From Gammaproteobacteria bacterium (GTDB lineage Bacteria; Pseudomonadota; Gammaproteobacteria; Burkholderiales; Burkholderiaceae_B): a stretch of 64,000 nt of DNA. Each line of letters starts with the position of its first letter. The first letter of the stretch is position 1. The notes beneath the pieces were generated by a model, which saw only the letters and a list, made by a program, of their open reading frames with translations, made no database searches and had not been told where the DNA came from. Below, one piece after another: positions 28,880 through 37,024 of this stretch. Made by a program: the position numbers and the translations under genes. The DNA is taken from NCBI GenBank assembly GCA_030832095.1, contig JAURJT010000020.1, positions 1 to 64,000 on the forward strand, given 5' to 3'.

Positions 28880-29036
28880 TGCTACCTCAAAGAGTCCGCT
28901 GCCAAGGCGGTTATTTTAGCGTTAATGTGAGCTTGGGCCTGTCAGACGGCCAGACACACCCTTCCAGGTTTTTGAGACCGACCCCGCCAAACTCACTTTT
29001 CATGCTTCGCCACCCCTATCGAGGTCAACTCAGCCA

Positions 29037-29435
29037 ATGACTACCCAACGCCCCACAACCCCTTCTATTGCAGCCCATCCCGCCTGGGGCGTGACCGCAG
29101 CCCTGCTTGGCCTGACGGCCGTTGCGCTTGGCGCGATCGCCGCGCACGCTATCGCTGAGGCCCAGGCCGCACAAGCTCTTGAACGTGCCTCGCTGTATCA
29201 ACTGATTCACGCCCTAGCCATACTGTATGCCACAGGCTTACCAGGTAAGGCTGCCCTGCTCGCCCGTAGCTTGTTGCTGATTGGCATCGTGCTGTTTTGT
29301 GGCTCAATCGAGCTTAAATATCTATTTTCGATGGCTCAGGCGACAGCTGTAGCGCCGACAGGTGGCGTGGCACTCATGCTTGGATGGCTCATGTTGGGCG
29401 TATCGGCCCTCACCCGTAGAGCCTCAAAAGTTTGA
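29037..29435 (+). CDS. DUF423 family membrane protein
   Basis: The 132-residue product has four predicted membrane segments and the DUF423 (YgdD-like) pattern. This includes LGLTAVALGAIAAHAI near the start, ALERASLYQLIHALAILYA with the conserved His, VLFCGSIELKYLF, and APTGGVALMLGWLML. The function of the family is unknown. It stands alone. The 150 bases after it, before the thiolase gene, hold an A-rich then C-rich stretch without a clear regulatory motif. Confidence 0.8.
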   Translation: MTTQRPTTPSIAAHPAWGVTAALLGLTAVALGAIAAHAIAEAQAAQALERASLYQLIHALAILYATGLPGKAALLARSLLLIGIVLFCGSIELKYLFSMAQATAVAPTGGVALMLGWLMLGVSALTRRASKV

Positions 29436-29585
29436 AGTGCCCGCCCAGCACACCACACCCAAACTTAAAAAAATAAACCTCCCACCCCCGCGCGCTACAC
29501 GCAAGCTCGCATCAGTGGTAAAAAGCTAGTTGGTGAGTGCCTCACTCAGCACTATTTTTTTGACTCTTGATAAATACAACGACCC

Positions 29586-30755
29586 ATGACCATACGAGAC
29601 AAAGCTTATATCGTTGGTGCCTATGAGCACCCTACTCGCAAAGCACCCGATAAATCGGTTGCTCAAATCCATGCCGAGTCTGCCAAAGGCGCGCTAGCCG
29701 ACGCCGGACTGTCGCTCAGCGACATTGACGGCTACTACTGCGCGGGCGATGCCCCTGGCTTAGGCATGCTGAACATGGCTGATTACATGGGGCTCACCAA
29801 CCTGCGCCATGTCGATTCGACCGAGACGGGCGGCTGTTCGTACCTTATCCACGTCTCTCACGCCGCTCAGGCGATTGCCGCTGGCAAATGCAAAATTGCA
29901 CTCATCACCTTGGCAGGCCGTCCACGATCGGCTGGTTCTTCTGGCATGCAGCCACGTAGCTGGGGAGTTGATATTCCCGACGTGCCGTTTGAGGCGCCAT
30001 TTGGCCCGGTAACTGTCAATAGCTATGCTATGGTCGCAGCGCGACACATGTACGAATACGGCACCACTGCAGAGCAGTTGGCCTGGATCAAAGTCGCTGC
30101 TTCGCACCATGCTCAACATAATCCTCACGCCATGCTGCGCGATGTGGTGACCGTTGAAGACGTGGTGAATTCACCGCTCGTCTCAACGCCGCTGCACCGC
30201 CTTGATTGCTGCGTGGTCAGCGATGGCGGTGGCGCACTGATCGTCGCGCATCCTGATATTGCCAAATCACTCAAGCGCCCACTCGTCAAAGTGCGCGGCG
30301 CTGGCGAGGCCACCAAAGGTCAGTTAGGCGGTCATGTTGACTTGACCTACTCTGGCGCACGCCGCTCGGGTGCAGCAGCCTTTGAAGAAGCTGGCATTAC
30401 CCCGCAAGACATCAAATACGCCTCAATCTATGACAGCTTCACCATCACGGTCTTGATGCAACTTGAAGACCTTGGCTTTTGCAAAAAAGGCGAAGGCGGC
30501 AAGTTTGTGTCGGATGGCAACTTGATTTCAGGTGTGGGCAAACTACCTTTCAACACCGATGGCGGTGGCTTGTGTAACAACCACCCTGCTAACCGCGGCG
30601 GCATCACTAAAGTGATCGAAGCTGTGCGTCAGTTACGTGGCGAAGCCCATCCTGCCGTACAAGTTAAAAACTGCGATCTTGCCTTGGCACACGGTACAGG
30701 CGGCCTGCTTGGCGCGCGTCACGGCAGTGCAACCCTGATTCTGGAGCGTGCATAA
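29586..30755 (+). CDS. Thiolase-superfamily protein (SCP-x / lipid-transfer type)
   Basis: The 389-residue protein has the thiolase fold of the SCP-x/Ltp branch: YIVGAYEHPTRKAPDKS at the start, the nucleophile region ETGGCSYLIHVSHAAQAI (Cys84 at the expected place), DSFTITVLMQLEDLGFC, and NNHPANRGG near the C-terminus. The last carries the conserved His (333), but Asn replaces the usual Gly of GHP. The second catalytic Cys motif (CGGG in classical thiolases) is HGTGG (His369) here. It is immediately followed by a DUF35 Zn-ribbon gene, the arrangement of thiolase or aldolase pairs such as Ltp2-ChsH2. It may therefore be a thiolase or a retro-aldolase on an acyl-CoA. Confidence 0.85.
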   Translation: MTIRDKAYIVGAYEHPTRKAPDKSVAQIHAESAKGALADAGLSLSDIDGYYCAGDAPGLGMLNMADYMGLTNLRHVDSTETGGCSYLIHVSHAAQAIAAGKCKIALITLAGRPRSAGSSGMQPRSWGVDIPDVPFEAPFGPVTVNSYAMVAARHMYEYGTTAEQLAWIKVAASHHAQHNPHAMLRDVVTVEDVVNSPLVSTPLHRLDCCVVSDGGGALIVAHPDIAKSLKRPLVKVRGAGEATKGQLGGHVDLTYSGARRSGAAAFEEAGITPQDIKYASIYDSFTITVLMQLEDLGFCKKGEGGKFVSDGNLISGVGKLPFNTDGGGLCNNHPANRGGITKVIEAVRQLRGEAHPAVQVKNCDLALAHGTGGLLGARHGSATLILERA

Positions 30756-30757
30756 TC

Positions 30758-31159
30758 ATGACCATGATGTATCAACCCAACCCACTTCCCGCACCCGCCA
30801 AAGAACCCGGCAACGAACCCTTTTGGGATGCAGCACGTACCGGTAAATTTTTGGTTAAATTTTGTACCTCGTGCAAAAAGCCACACTGGTATCCACGTGC
30901 ACTCTGCCCCTTCTGCTTCGGTGAAACCGAGTGGAAAGAAGGCTCAGGCAAAGGCGTGATTTACTCGTTAAGCGTCATGCAACGCGGCAATCCAAACCCC
31001 TATTGCATCGCGTATGTCACGCTCGAAGAAGGCGTCACGATGATGACGCAAATCGTCGATTGTGATTTGGCTGCTCTAAAGATTGGTCAAAAAGTAAAAT
31101 TGGTGTTCAAACCAACCGAAGGCGACGGCCCACCAGTGCCTACGTTTACGCCGGTTTAA
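30758..31159 (+). CDS. DUF35 / OB-fold zinc-ribbon partner protein
   Basis: The 133-residue protein has a helical N-terminus, a rubredoxin-like zinc ribbon with C36-x2-C39 and C50-x2-C53, and a C-terminal OB fold (VIYSLSVMQRGNPNPYCIAYVTLEEG). Proteins of this family bind thiolase-like enzymes and acyl-CoA. The gene starts 2 bases after the thiolase stop, so the two products very probably form one complex. A strong bidirectional terminator follows. Confidence 0.88.
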   Translation: MTMMYQPNPLPAPAKEPGNEPFWDAARTGKFLVKFCTSCKKPHWYPRALCPFCFGETEWKEGSGKGVIYSLSVMQRGNPNPYCIAYVTLEEGVTMMTQIVDCDLAALKIGQKVKLVFKPTEGDGPPVPTFTPV

Positions 31160-31180
31160 GCCACTTTGATTTTGTCAGTG

Positions 31181-31207
31181 AAAAAAGGATCCTCAGGATC
31201 CTTTTTT
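31181..31207. terminator. Bidirectional intrinsic terminator
   Basis: A perfect 12-bp stem, AAAAAAGGATCC / GGATCCTTTTTT, with a 3-base loop TCA lies 21 bases after the DUF35 gene. It lies 27 bases beyond the convergent porin gene stop. The A-run and T-run allow it to end transcripts from both sides. Confidence 0.92.
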
Positions 31208-31234
31208 TCGGGACATCGAATCGACCGAGATCCA

Positions 31235-32587
31235 TTAAAACTCGATATGCAAGCGTACCGAGAAAACATTCACCGGGCCACGATCTGCATTGAAACACGG
31301 GTTTTGAATGCGTTGGTAATCTGCGGTCGCCCAAAGTGACTTGTGAATTTTTGCGCTGTAGTAGATTTCAAAAATGCCTTCGCGCCGATAGTTCAGCTTG
31401 CCGTCTCCACAGAAAAAATTATTACCGCCTGCTGACAAATACTCGCGATTCGCGTCCGAGATGCCGTTTGAGGCATACGCCAAACCCAGCACGTCGTCCG
31501 GTCTGGCCCAAGCCGTACCTTTCAGCGAAACACCTACCAAAACTGAATTGTTCACATCCGTAAATGAATAACCTTCTGTGACGCCGTTGTTCCAGCTGTA
31601 ACGCGCAAACAACCCAATGCTGTCGGTTACATTTTGCTCAAGGCTGATACCAAAGCCGTATTTGGACTGCTCTTTGCGCACATTGCCCACATCAGGGGTG
31701 CCACCAAACTGACGCGCGTAACTCAGGGCGTCATTGAAGTTTCCAAACTTAGCGACATTGCGAAAACCTAAAACACGCAGGCGACCCGGTTGCCCAAAAA
31801 ATTCGTGAGCGCGCTCGATTTCGGCATTGTCGCTATATGAATTTGAAAAATCACCATTCAACTGTAAACCGTTTGACTCAACTGGCAATAAGTTGCGACC
31901 GATCCTGAAGGCCCAGTCATCGTGGTAGTACTCAAGCGCAACACCCCTTGTAAAGCCACGTGCATCCGCCGGAGTATCCCAGGCGGCATAATCCATCATT
32001 GCCCAGTTCATGAATTGGGTACGTGGGTCGTGCGCAAAGGCGTTTTGATCAAAGATATCAGTAATTGCATAGACGCCACCGGTAAACACCAGGCGTCGCT
32101 TATCCACAGACTCTGCAAACTGATTGAAGCTCGCCTCTCGCTCAACGGTGCCACCGCCAAAGCCAAAGGTCTGGCGCATAAAAGCGCGGGCCCAATAAGT
32201 TGTCGGGTCGCCGTTACCCGCCTTTTGTGCCTCGCCGTTCGTCATGCCGCCAAAGCCTCTTAACCCAGAGAAAGGACCACCTTGGGTCACCTCGGGGTCG
32301 AGAAAAAACTCAGTGCCTTTCCAGGGGCGTGCACCTAAAAATGCGGTGCCGGTGAGCGTGTAAACAAGCTCACTTTTGGGATTCAAACTGCTCACCCCTG
32401 AGTAAGGCGACGAAAAACCGGGATGTTTTTGCCAGACCCACGTTGACTGCACATTCGCCGTAAAGTGCTCGAACTCGTTTGCGTTCGCGACGGTCAAACT
32501 CGGCGAGCACAGAAAGGCTAGTGCCCATAGGGCAGTCACCCACTCACTCAGCCGAACTTTGTGACTAAAAAACATAGCGACAGACAT
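31235..32587 (-). CDS. OprB-like carbohydrate-selective porin
   Basis: The 450-residue product has a signal peptide (cleavage likely after VANANE or nearby) and a barrel-type sequence with alternating strands. It matches OprB-like porins in TWVWQKHPGFSSPYSG, TGTAFLGARPWKGTEFFLDPEVTQG, GGVYAITDIFDQNAFAHDPRTQFMNWA and the aromatic C-terminal strand NVFSVRLHIEF. Such porins admit sugars or other small solutes across the outer membrane. The start used is the ATG at 32587, although MFFSHKV five residues in is also possible. A Fur-like box lies directly upstream, unusual for a sugar porin. Confidence 0.85.
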   Translation of the reverse strand: MSVAMFFSHKVRLSEWVTALWALAFLCSPSLTVANANEFEHFTANVQSTWVWQKHPGFSSPYSGVSSLNPKSELVYTLTGTAFLGARPWKGTEFFLDPEVTQGGPFSGLRGFGGMTNGEAQKAGNGDPTTYWARAFMRQTFGFGGGTVEREASFNQFAESVDKRRLVFTGGVYAITDIFDQNAFAHDPRTQFMNWAMMDYAAWDTPADARGFTRGVALEYYHDDWAFRIGRNLLPVESNGLQLNGDFSNSYSDNAEIERAHEFFGQPGRLRVLGFRNVAKFGNFNDALSYARQFGGTPDVGNVRKEQSKYGFGISLEQNVTDSIGLFARYSWNNGVTEGYSFTDVNNSVLVGVSLKGTAWARPDDVLGLAYASNGISDANREYLSAGGNNFFCGDGKLNYRREGIFEIYYSAKIHKSLWATADYQRIQNPCFNADRGPVNVFSVRLHIEF

Positions 32588-32593
32588 TTAATT

Positions 32594-32612
32594 GGTAATG
32601 CGAATCATTAGT
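32594..32612. promoter_or_regulatory. Fur-box-like inverted sequence
   Basis: GGTAATGCGAATCATTAGT matches the classical 19-bp Fur consensus (GATAATGATAATCATTATC) at 14 positions. It sits 6 bases before the porin start and 56 before the response-regulator start, so it could act on either gene. Match quality is moderate. Confidence 0.55.
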
Positions 32613-32668
32613 ATGCCTTAAACAGCTTCATATCAGGTTCGCTAGTACAACAGGTTAATATTTCAACA

Positions 32669-33382
32669 ATGCTACCGACCACTCCAACCACCCGCCTCTT
32701 GCTGATCGAAGACGAGCAAGACATGGCTCGTTACCTAAGCAAAGGGCTTGAAGAAGCCGGCTATACGGTGACGCATGCCGATCAAGCTGACCAGGCTCTC
32801 AGGCTTGCCCTTGAGCAGCAATGGGACATCGTGATCGTTGACCGCATGTTGCCGCGTGAGCAAGACGGGCTCGACATCATCAAAGCTGTTCGGCTGGCAG
32901 CCGTGCAAACCCCAGTTCTTGTGTTGAGCGCGCTCGCGAGTTTAGACGATCGCGTCCGGGGCTTACGTGAAGGGGGCGATGATTATCTGACTAAACCCTT
33001 CGCCTTGCCCGAACTTCTGGCTCGCCTCGAGGCGCTGATTCGACGCGCGAACCCTTCTGTTCAAGCCACGCACGACAGCCGGCAGCTCAGGCTTGCAGAC
33101 TTAACACTCGATTTGTTATCACGTAAGGCTGAGCGAGCAGGTCAACCGATCACTCTGCAGCCCCGCGAGTTTAAATTGCTTGAATACTTGGTTCGCAATC
33201 AGGGACAAGTTGTAACGCGCAAGATGTTGCTTGAGTCTGTCTGGGATTTTCACTTTGATCCTGGCACAAATGTCATCGACGTTCAAGTCAGCCGTTTACG
33301 CAACAAAATCGATAAAGGACACAGCACACCACTGGTGCACACCGTGCGCGGTGTCGGCTACAGGTTTGGTTTAGATGGATAG
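32669..33382 (+). CDS. OmpR/PhoB-family response regulator
   Basis: The 237-residue regulator has a receiver domain (LLLIEDEQDMARYL). The phospho-accepting Asp58 lies in IVIVDRMLPREQDG, and the conserved Lys is in YLTKPFALPEL. The C-terminal winged helix carries QPREFKLLEYLVRNQGQVVTRKMLLESVWDFHFDPGTNVIDVQVSRLRNKID. It is divergent from the porin gene and overlaps the histidine kinase by 8 bases. It may therefore regulate the porin, but the signal is unknown. Confidence 0.92.
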   Translation: MLPTTPTTRLLLIEDEQDMARYLSKGLEEAGYTVTHADQADQALRLALEQQWDIVIVDRMLPREQDGLDIIKAVRLAAVQTPVLVLSALASLDDRVRGLREGGDDYLTKPFALPELLARLEALIRRANPSVQATHDSRQLRLADLTLDLLSRKAERAGQPITLQPREFKLLEYLVRNQGQVVTRKMLLESVWDFHFDPGTNVIDVQVSRLRNKIDKGHSTPLVHTVRGVGYRFGLDG

Positions 33383-34742
33383 AATCTGGCATTCAGTCGC
33401 TTTCCGTCTTGCTTTGCTTTGTGGCGGTCTTGTGGTTGCGTCGGTGTTGGTGCTGTCGTCGGTGTTTTACTTCGTATCGCTCGGGCTATTGGCACGCAAC
33501 ATTGACAGCAAAATCACGTCTATCACTGAAAAATTTAGCGAAGATGCCGAAAGCAAAGGACTGTCTGTCGTTGCGCAGCGGATCGAATCCACACTCAGCG
33601 ATGGCGTTGATTCCGACGTAGAAATCTTACTACTCACTAACGCAGCAGGTCAAAAACTGGCTGGCAATATCTCGGGTTGGAGCGAACTGTCTGCACCACT
33701 TGATCAAATCATAGACCGCATGGTGAATCGCGGTGATCGACTAGTACCAAGCCGAATCCGCTTGCATAAACTGAGTGATGGTGCGCTTTTGGTGGTGGGG
33801 CGTGACATGCAAGACTTAAGCGAAATTGGTAACTTGATTGGGCGCGCCGTAGCGATTGGCGGTGTCAGCGCCATATTGCTGGCGATTCTCGCAACGTTCG
33901 TGTTTCGCCATCAATTCGAGCGACGAATTTGGGCGATTCGGCAAACCACTCAAGAGATCGAAGCCGGCAATCTTGATCGTCGTATCGTGCTCTCAGGCAC
34001 CCCTGACGAATTTGATCGGTTAAGCGCAGATATCAACCGCATGCTTGATCGAATTCAACACTTGATGGAAGGTGTTCGTCATGTCTCAAACACTATCGCG
34101 CACAACTTGCGTACCCCGCTCGGCCTCATTCGAGGTCATCTCGAAGAGGCCTTGCGAGGCGTACCTGAGCAACGAAAACTTGAAAATGCCGGGCATTTCG
34201 CGATTGGTGCGATCGACGATTTAATTGTCGTACTAGAAAAGCTCTTACAGATCGCCGAGGCCGAATCCGGAACCCGCCGGCAACCTTTCGAGCCGGTCGT
34301 GCTGCGCACTGTCGTGACCGACTTGCTAGAGCTTTACGACGCCGCCGCCGAAGCCCTTGGCATTACGCTCATCGTTGATATTGAAGGTGAGCCAACACTG
34401 CATGGTGACAAAGACTTATTAGCCGGTATCTTGGCAAATCTCATTGACAATGCCCTTAAATACGCAGGATCACCCGCAGCGATCAAGATACAGGTCAGAG
34501 AAACGGTACAAGCGGTTTCAATCATCGTGCAAGACAACGGACCTGGTATCGCAGCACACGAACGCACCAAAGTCGTGCAACGCTTTTACCGTTTGAGTTC
34601 AAACCGCCCTGGTAGCGGCTTAGGGCTGTCAATCGTGTCAGCCTTCACGCACCTGCACGACGGTACCTTATTCATTGAAGATGCGCAGCCTGGTTTAAAA
34701 GTGCGCATTGAACTACCAAAACTGCTTGCCCCGATCATCTAA
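33375..34742 (+). CDS. Sensor histidine kinase, HAMP-containing
   Basis: The 455-residue kinase has a first membrane helix (about 10-36), a periplasmic sensor of about 120 residues and a second helix (about 156-178). A HAMP domain (FERRIWAIRQTTQEIEAGNLDRRI), a HisKA domain with His243 and an HATPase domain follow. The ATPase domain shows NLIDNALKYAG, DNGPGI and SGLGLSIV. The H-box reads IAHNLRTPLG: the residue after the phospho-His is Asn where most kinases have Glu or Asp. It pairs with the overlapping response-regulator gene. The sensor shows no family I recognise. Confidence 0.9.
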   Translation: MDRIWHSVAFRLALLCGGLVVASVLVLSSVFYFVSLGLLARNIDSKITSITEKFSEDAESKGLSVVAQRIESTLSDGVDSDVEILLLTNAAGQKLAGNISGWSELSAPLDQIIDRMVNRGDRLVPSRIRLHKLSDGALLVVGRDMQDLSEIGNLIGRAVAIGGVSAILLAILATFVFRHQFERRIWAIRQTTQEIEAGNLDRRIVLSGTPDEFDRLSADINRMLDRIQHLMEGVRHVSNTIAHNLRTPLGLIRGHLEEALRGVPEQRKLENAGHFAIGAIDDLIVVLEKLLQIAEAESGTRRQPFEPVVLRTVVTDLLELYDAAAEALGITLIVDIEGEPTLHGDKDLLAGILANLIDNALKYAGSPAAIKIQVRETVQAVSIIVQDNGPGIAAHERTKVVQRFYRLSSNRPGSGLGLSIVSAFTHLHDGTLFIEDAQPGLKVRIELPKLLAPII

Positions 34743-34781
34743 TGACTTTGCAACGCACTCAACGTGAGACAACTCAAGATT

Positions 34782-34885
34782 GAGTCGCCTCGCGTTCAAA
34801 TAAGCACCAGCACGTTGGATATCACTTAGCGTTGAGCCGACTCATTTTCAAGCAAGCGCCATCACTTTGGATATAACTTAGCGTT
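34782..34885. repeat. 52-bp tandem duplication at the 3' end of the DUF945 gene
   Basis: Two adjacent 52-base units (34782-34833 and 34834-34885) match at 41 of 52 positions. They share TTGGATAT.ACTTAGCGTT. The second unit contains the stop and the last eight codons of the DUF945 gene (minus strand). The first carries a decayed copy of the same tail. Together they fill most of the gap to the kinase gene. Confidence 0.85.
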
Positions 34886-36142
34886 GATCATTTCATCGAA
34901 GTATGCAAGGTTATCTTTTATATCGTAAGATTTTCCGTTCGCCCTGATCGAACCGTTGGCTAATTGAAAGTTTGCCCGCAATCCTTCACGCGTCTCAGTC
35001 GCCAACCCGAGCATGAGGGCTAGACGCTTTTGTGTATTGTCAATGATTCGCCCTTGCGCCTCAATCTTGCCATTCGCCTTGAGCGACTGAACCAGCGAGA
35101 ACTTGCCAGCGGCCGCACCAGCAGGCTGACTGACTTCGATCAAGAGGTCGCCCTTGATTGAGCCAGTTCCCATCTTGGCAGAAATTTTTGGCAAACCGAT
35201 TGAAAAACCTTTGGCAACCAAATTTTGCAACGCACCGCTGGCGCGAGCCTGTTCGTCAGCGGTCAAGTTTCGAAAGTCATTCGAATCGGTGCTGATCGCA
35301 GACAGTGTATCGACGCTTGCAATATCCAGACCCTTGACCGCCAACTCTAACAATAGCTCGCTGAGCTTTTGGCCCGCAACCGTCAAGCTCGCGATCTTTG
35401 GAATCACACTGACTTCTAGCTTGGCGTTGTTCTCCGTGATGGCGACGTCAACCGCAACAGACTCTGCGGTTGCGGTTTTGGTGCTGAATTTATCGATCGC
35501 AAAGTGCATGGTTCCAAGCCCGCGCGCTCGATTTTGAATATCGCTCGTAAACTGTAAGCCGTGCACATCAAGCGCATGATCTTCGCCGCGCGAGCTCAAA
35601 CGATCGGTTTTCCATTGCAGGGCGACAGTCTTCTCACCCCAGGCAATATTGCCGCTTGAGGGAGACAAATGAAACAACTCTTTACCTTGCTTCATGGCGA
35701 GCTCTGGCAACTTCAGGGTCGATAAGGCTTTGCCACCATACGCTAGCTTGCCCTGCCCTGTGAGTTTGATTTCAGAGCCAAATAAACGGTTGAACTCGGT
35801 TCCTGATTTGCCAACAGGCTTGACTTCCCACTTAAATCGCATCGACGAAGAGGGCAACAGCAGATTCTCAACGCTATAGTTGACTTGCAGCGCAAACATC
35901 TGATTACCACTCTTTGCATCAACTGCGACATCATTAAACCGAATCTCAAATTGACCGGTCGAGGACAGCAGACCTTGTCGATGCGCAGGTTGCACCATCC
36001 TAATGGCCGCATTCTGGCCAGCCTTCGCGCTCAGGTTCGCGACCATCGTCGCCACCGTGCGGCCCACGTAGATACTGGCGCCCAGCCAACCCGACACAGC
36101 AATAACAACGATCACAACCAACGAGATAAGTATTTTTTTCAT
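34862..36142 (-). CDS. DUF945 (YdgA-like) family protein
   Basis: The 426-residue product has a single N-terminal membrane helix or uncleaved signal (ILISLVVIVVIAVSGWLGASIYVG). The DUF945 pattern follows: an early region with RQGLLSSTGQFEIRFND, a long beta-rich middle (LHLS..., SDIQNRARGLGTMHFAID), and a C-terminus ending in AYFDEMINAKLYPK. Relatives such as E. coli YdgA are inner-membrane-anchored periplasmic proteins of unclear role. It stands alone, convergent with the kinase. The last codons take part in a 52-bp tandem repeat. Confidence 0.82.
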   Translation of the reverse strand: MKKILISLVVIVVIAVSGWLGASIYVGRTVATMVANLSAKAGQNAAIRMVQPAHRQGLLSSTGQFEIRFNDVAVDAKSGNQMFALQVNYSVENLLLPSSSMRFKWEVKPVGKSGTEFNRLFGSEIKLTGQGKLAYGGKALSTLKLPELAMKQGKELFHLSPSSGNIAWGEKTVALQWKTDRLSSRGEDHALDVHGLQFTSDIQNRARGLGTMHFAIDKFSTKTATAESVAVDVAITENNAKLEVSVIPKIASLTVAGQKLSELLLELAVKGLDIASVDTLSAISTDSNDFRNLTADEQARASGALQNLVAKGFSIGLPKISAKMGTGSIKGDLLIEVSQPAGAAAGKFSLVQSLKANGKIEAQGRIIDNTQKRLALMLGLATETREGLRANFQLANGSIRANGKSYDIKDNLAYFDEMINAKLYPK

Positions 36143-36173
36143 GCAATTTTTCTTCTAAAAATAAAGTGAAAGA

Positions 36174-37007
36174 CTAGCGACCAAACTCTTTAGAAAGTTC
36201 AGCCGCGCGGTCGTTGGCTGCAGCCATCGCTTGCGCGATGATCGTTGAGAAATGCTGTTGAGCAAACACATCTAAGGCGGCGGCGGTAGTCCCCCCCTTT
36301 GAGGTCACGCGCTCGCGCAAGACCGCGGGTGTCTCAGTCGACTCAGCTGCCAACTGTGTTGAACCAGATAAGGTCGCGAGGGCAAGCGTGCGCGCCTGCT
36401 CTGCCGATAACCCTAAGGCTTGCGCCCCAGCCATCAAAGACTCTAAAAACAAAAATACGTAGGCCGGACCACTGCCTGACAAGGCTGTTACCGCGTCGAT
36501 GGCTTGGTCGTTATCGACCCACACCACTTGCCCAACAGCGCTCAACAAGTGTGTGGCAATGTCTTTCTGTTCTTTGGCTAAGCCTTCGACAGCCGCCATT
36601 CCGGTTACTCCTGCACGCACCAAGGCGGGCGTATTCGGCATACAGCGCACCACGCGCGTGTACGGTTGCTCGGGCGAGCCAAGCCAAGTGGAAAGAGACT
36701 GTAAAGAAATGCCAGCGGCGATACTAATCACCAAGGTATCTGGTTTGAGCCAGGGTTTGCATTGCAACACGACTTCACGCATTTGTTGTGGCTTGACCGC
36801 GAAGATCCAGACTTGTTGTGTAGATAACGAGGCGTCTGGTGCCTGAGCAACGCTGATGCCGCGCGCGTGCCACTGCTCACGCAAGACCTCAGCGACCTCG
36901 AGAACGTGCAACTGCGAGGTCGCACAGCCCTGCCCCACTAAGCCCGAAACCAGAGCATTTGCCATGTTGCCGCCGCCGATGAAAGCGACCGAAGGGATAT
37001 GATTCAT
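36174..37007 (-). CDS. proC: Pyrroline-5-carboxylate reductase
   Basis: ProC makes L-proline from pyrroline-5-carboxylate with NAD(P)H. The 277-residue enzyme has the Rossmann start VAFIGGGNMANALVSGL. The conserved region WIFAVKPQQM, the motif CMPNTPALVRAGVTGM, and the C-terminal signature ALSGSGPAYVFLFLESLMAGAQALGL to VTSKGGTTAAALDVF follow. The ATG at 37007 fits these. The open frame extends about 80 codons upstream into the ubiA 3' end but has no family similarity. Probably co-transcribed with ubiA and recG. Confidence 0.95.
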   Translation of the reverse strand: MNHIPSVAFIGGGNMANALVSGLVGQGCATSQLHVLEVAEVLREQWHARGISVAQAPDASLSTQQVWIFAVKPQQMREVVLQCKPWLKPDTLVISIAAGISLQSLSTWLGSPEQPYTRVVRCMPNTPALVRAGVTGMAAVEGLAKEQKDIATHLLSAVGQVVWVDNDQAIDAVTALSGSGPAYVFLFLESLMAGAQALGLSAEQARTLALATLSGSTQLAAESTETPAVLRERVTSKGGTTAAALDVFAQQHFSTIIAQAMAAANDRAAELSKEFGR

Positions 37008-37024
37008 TTCAAGTCTTTTAAAAA

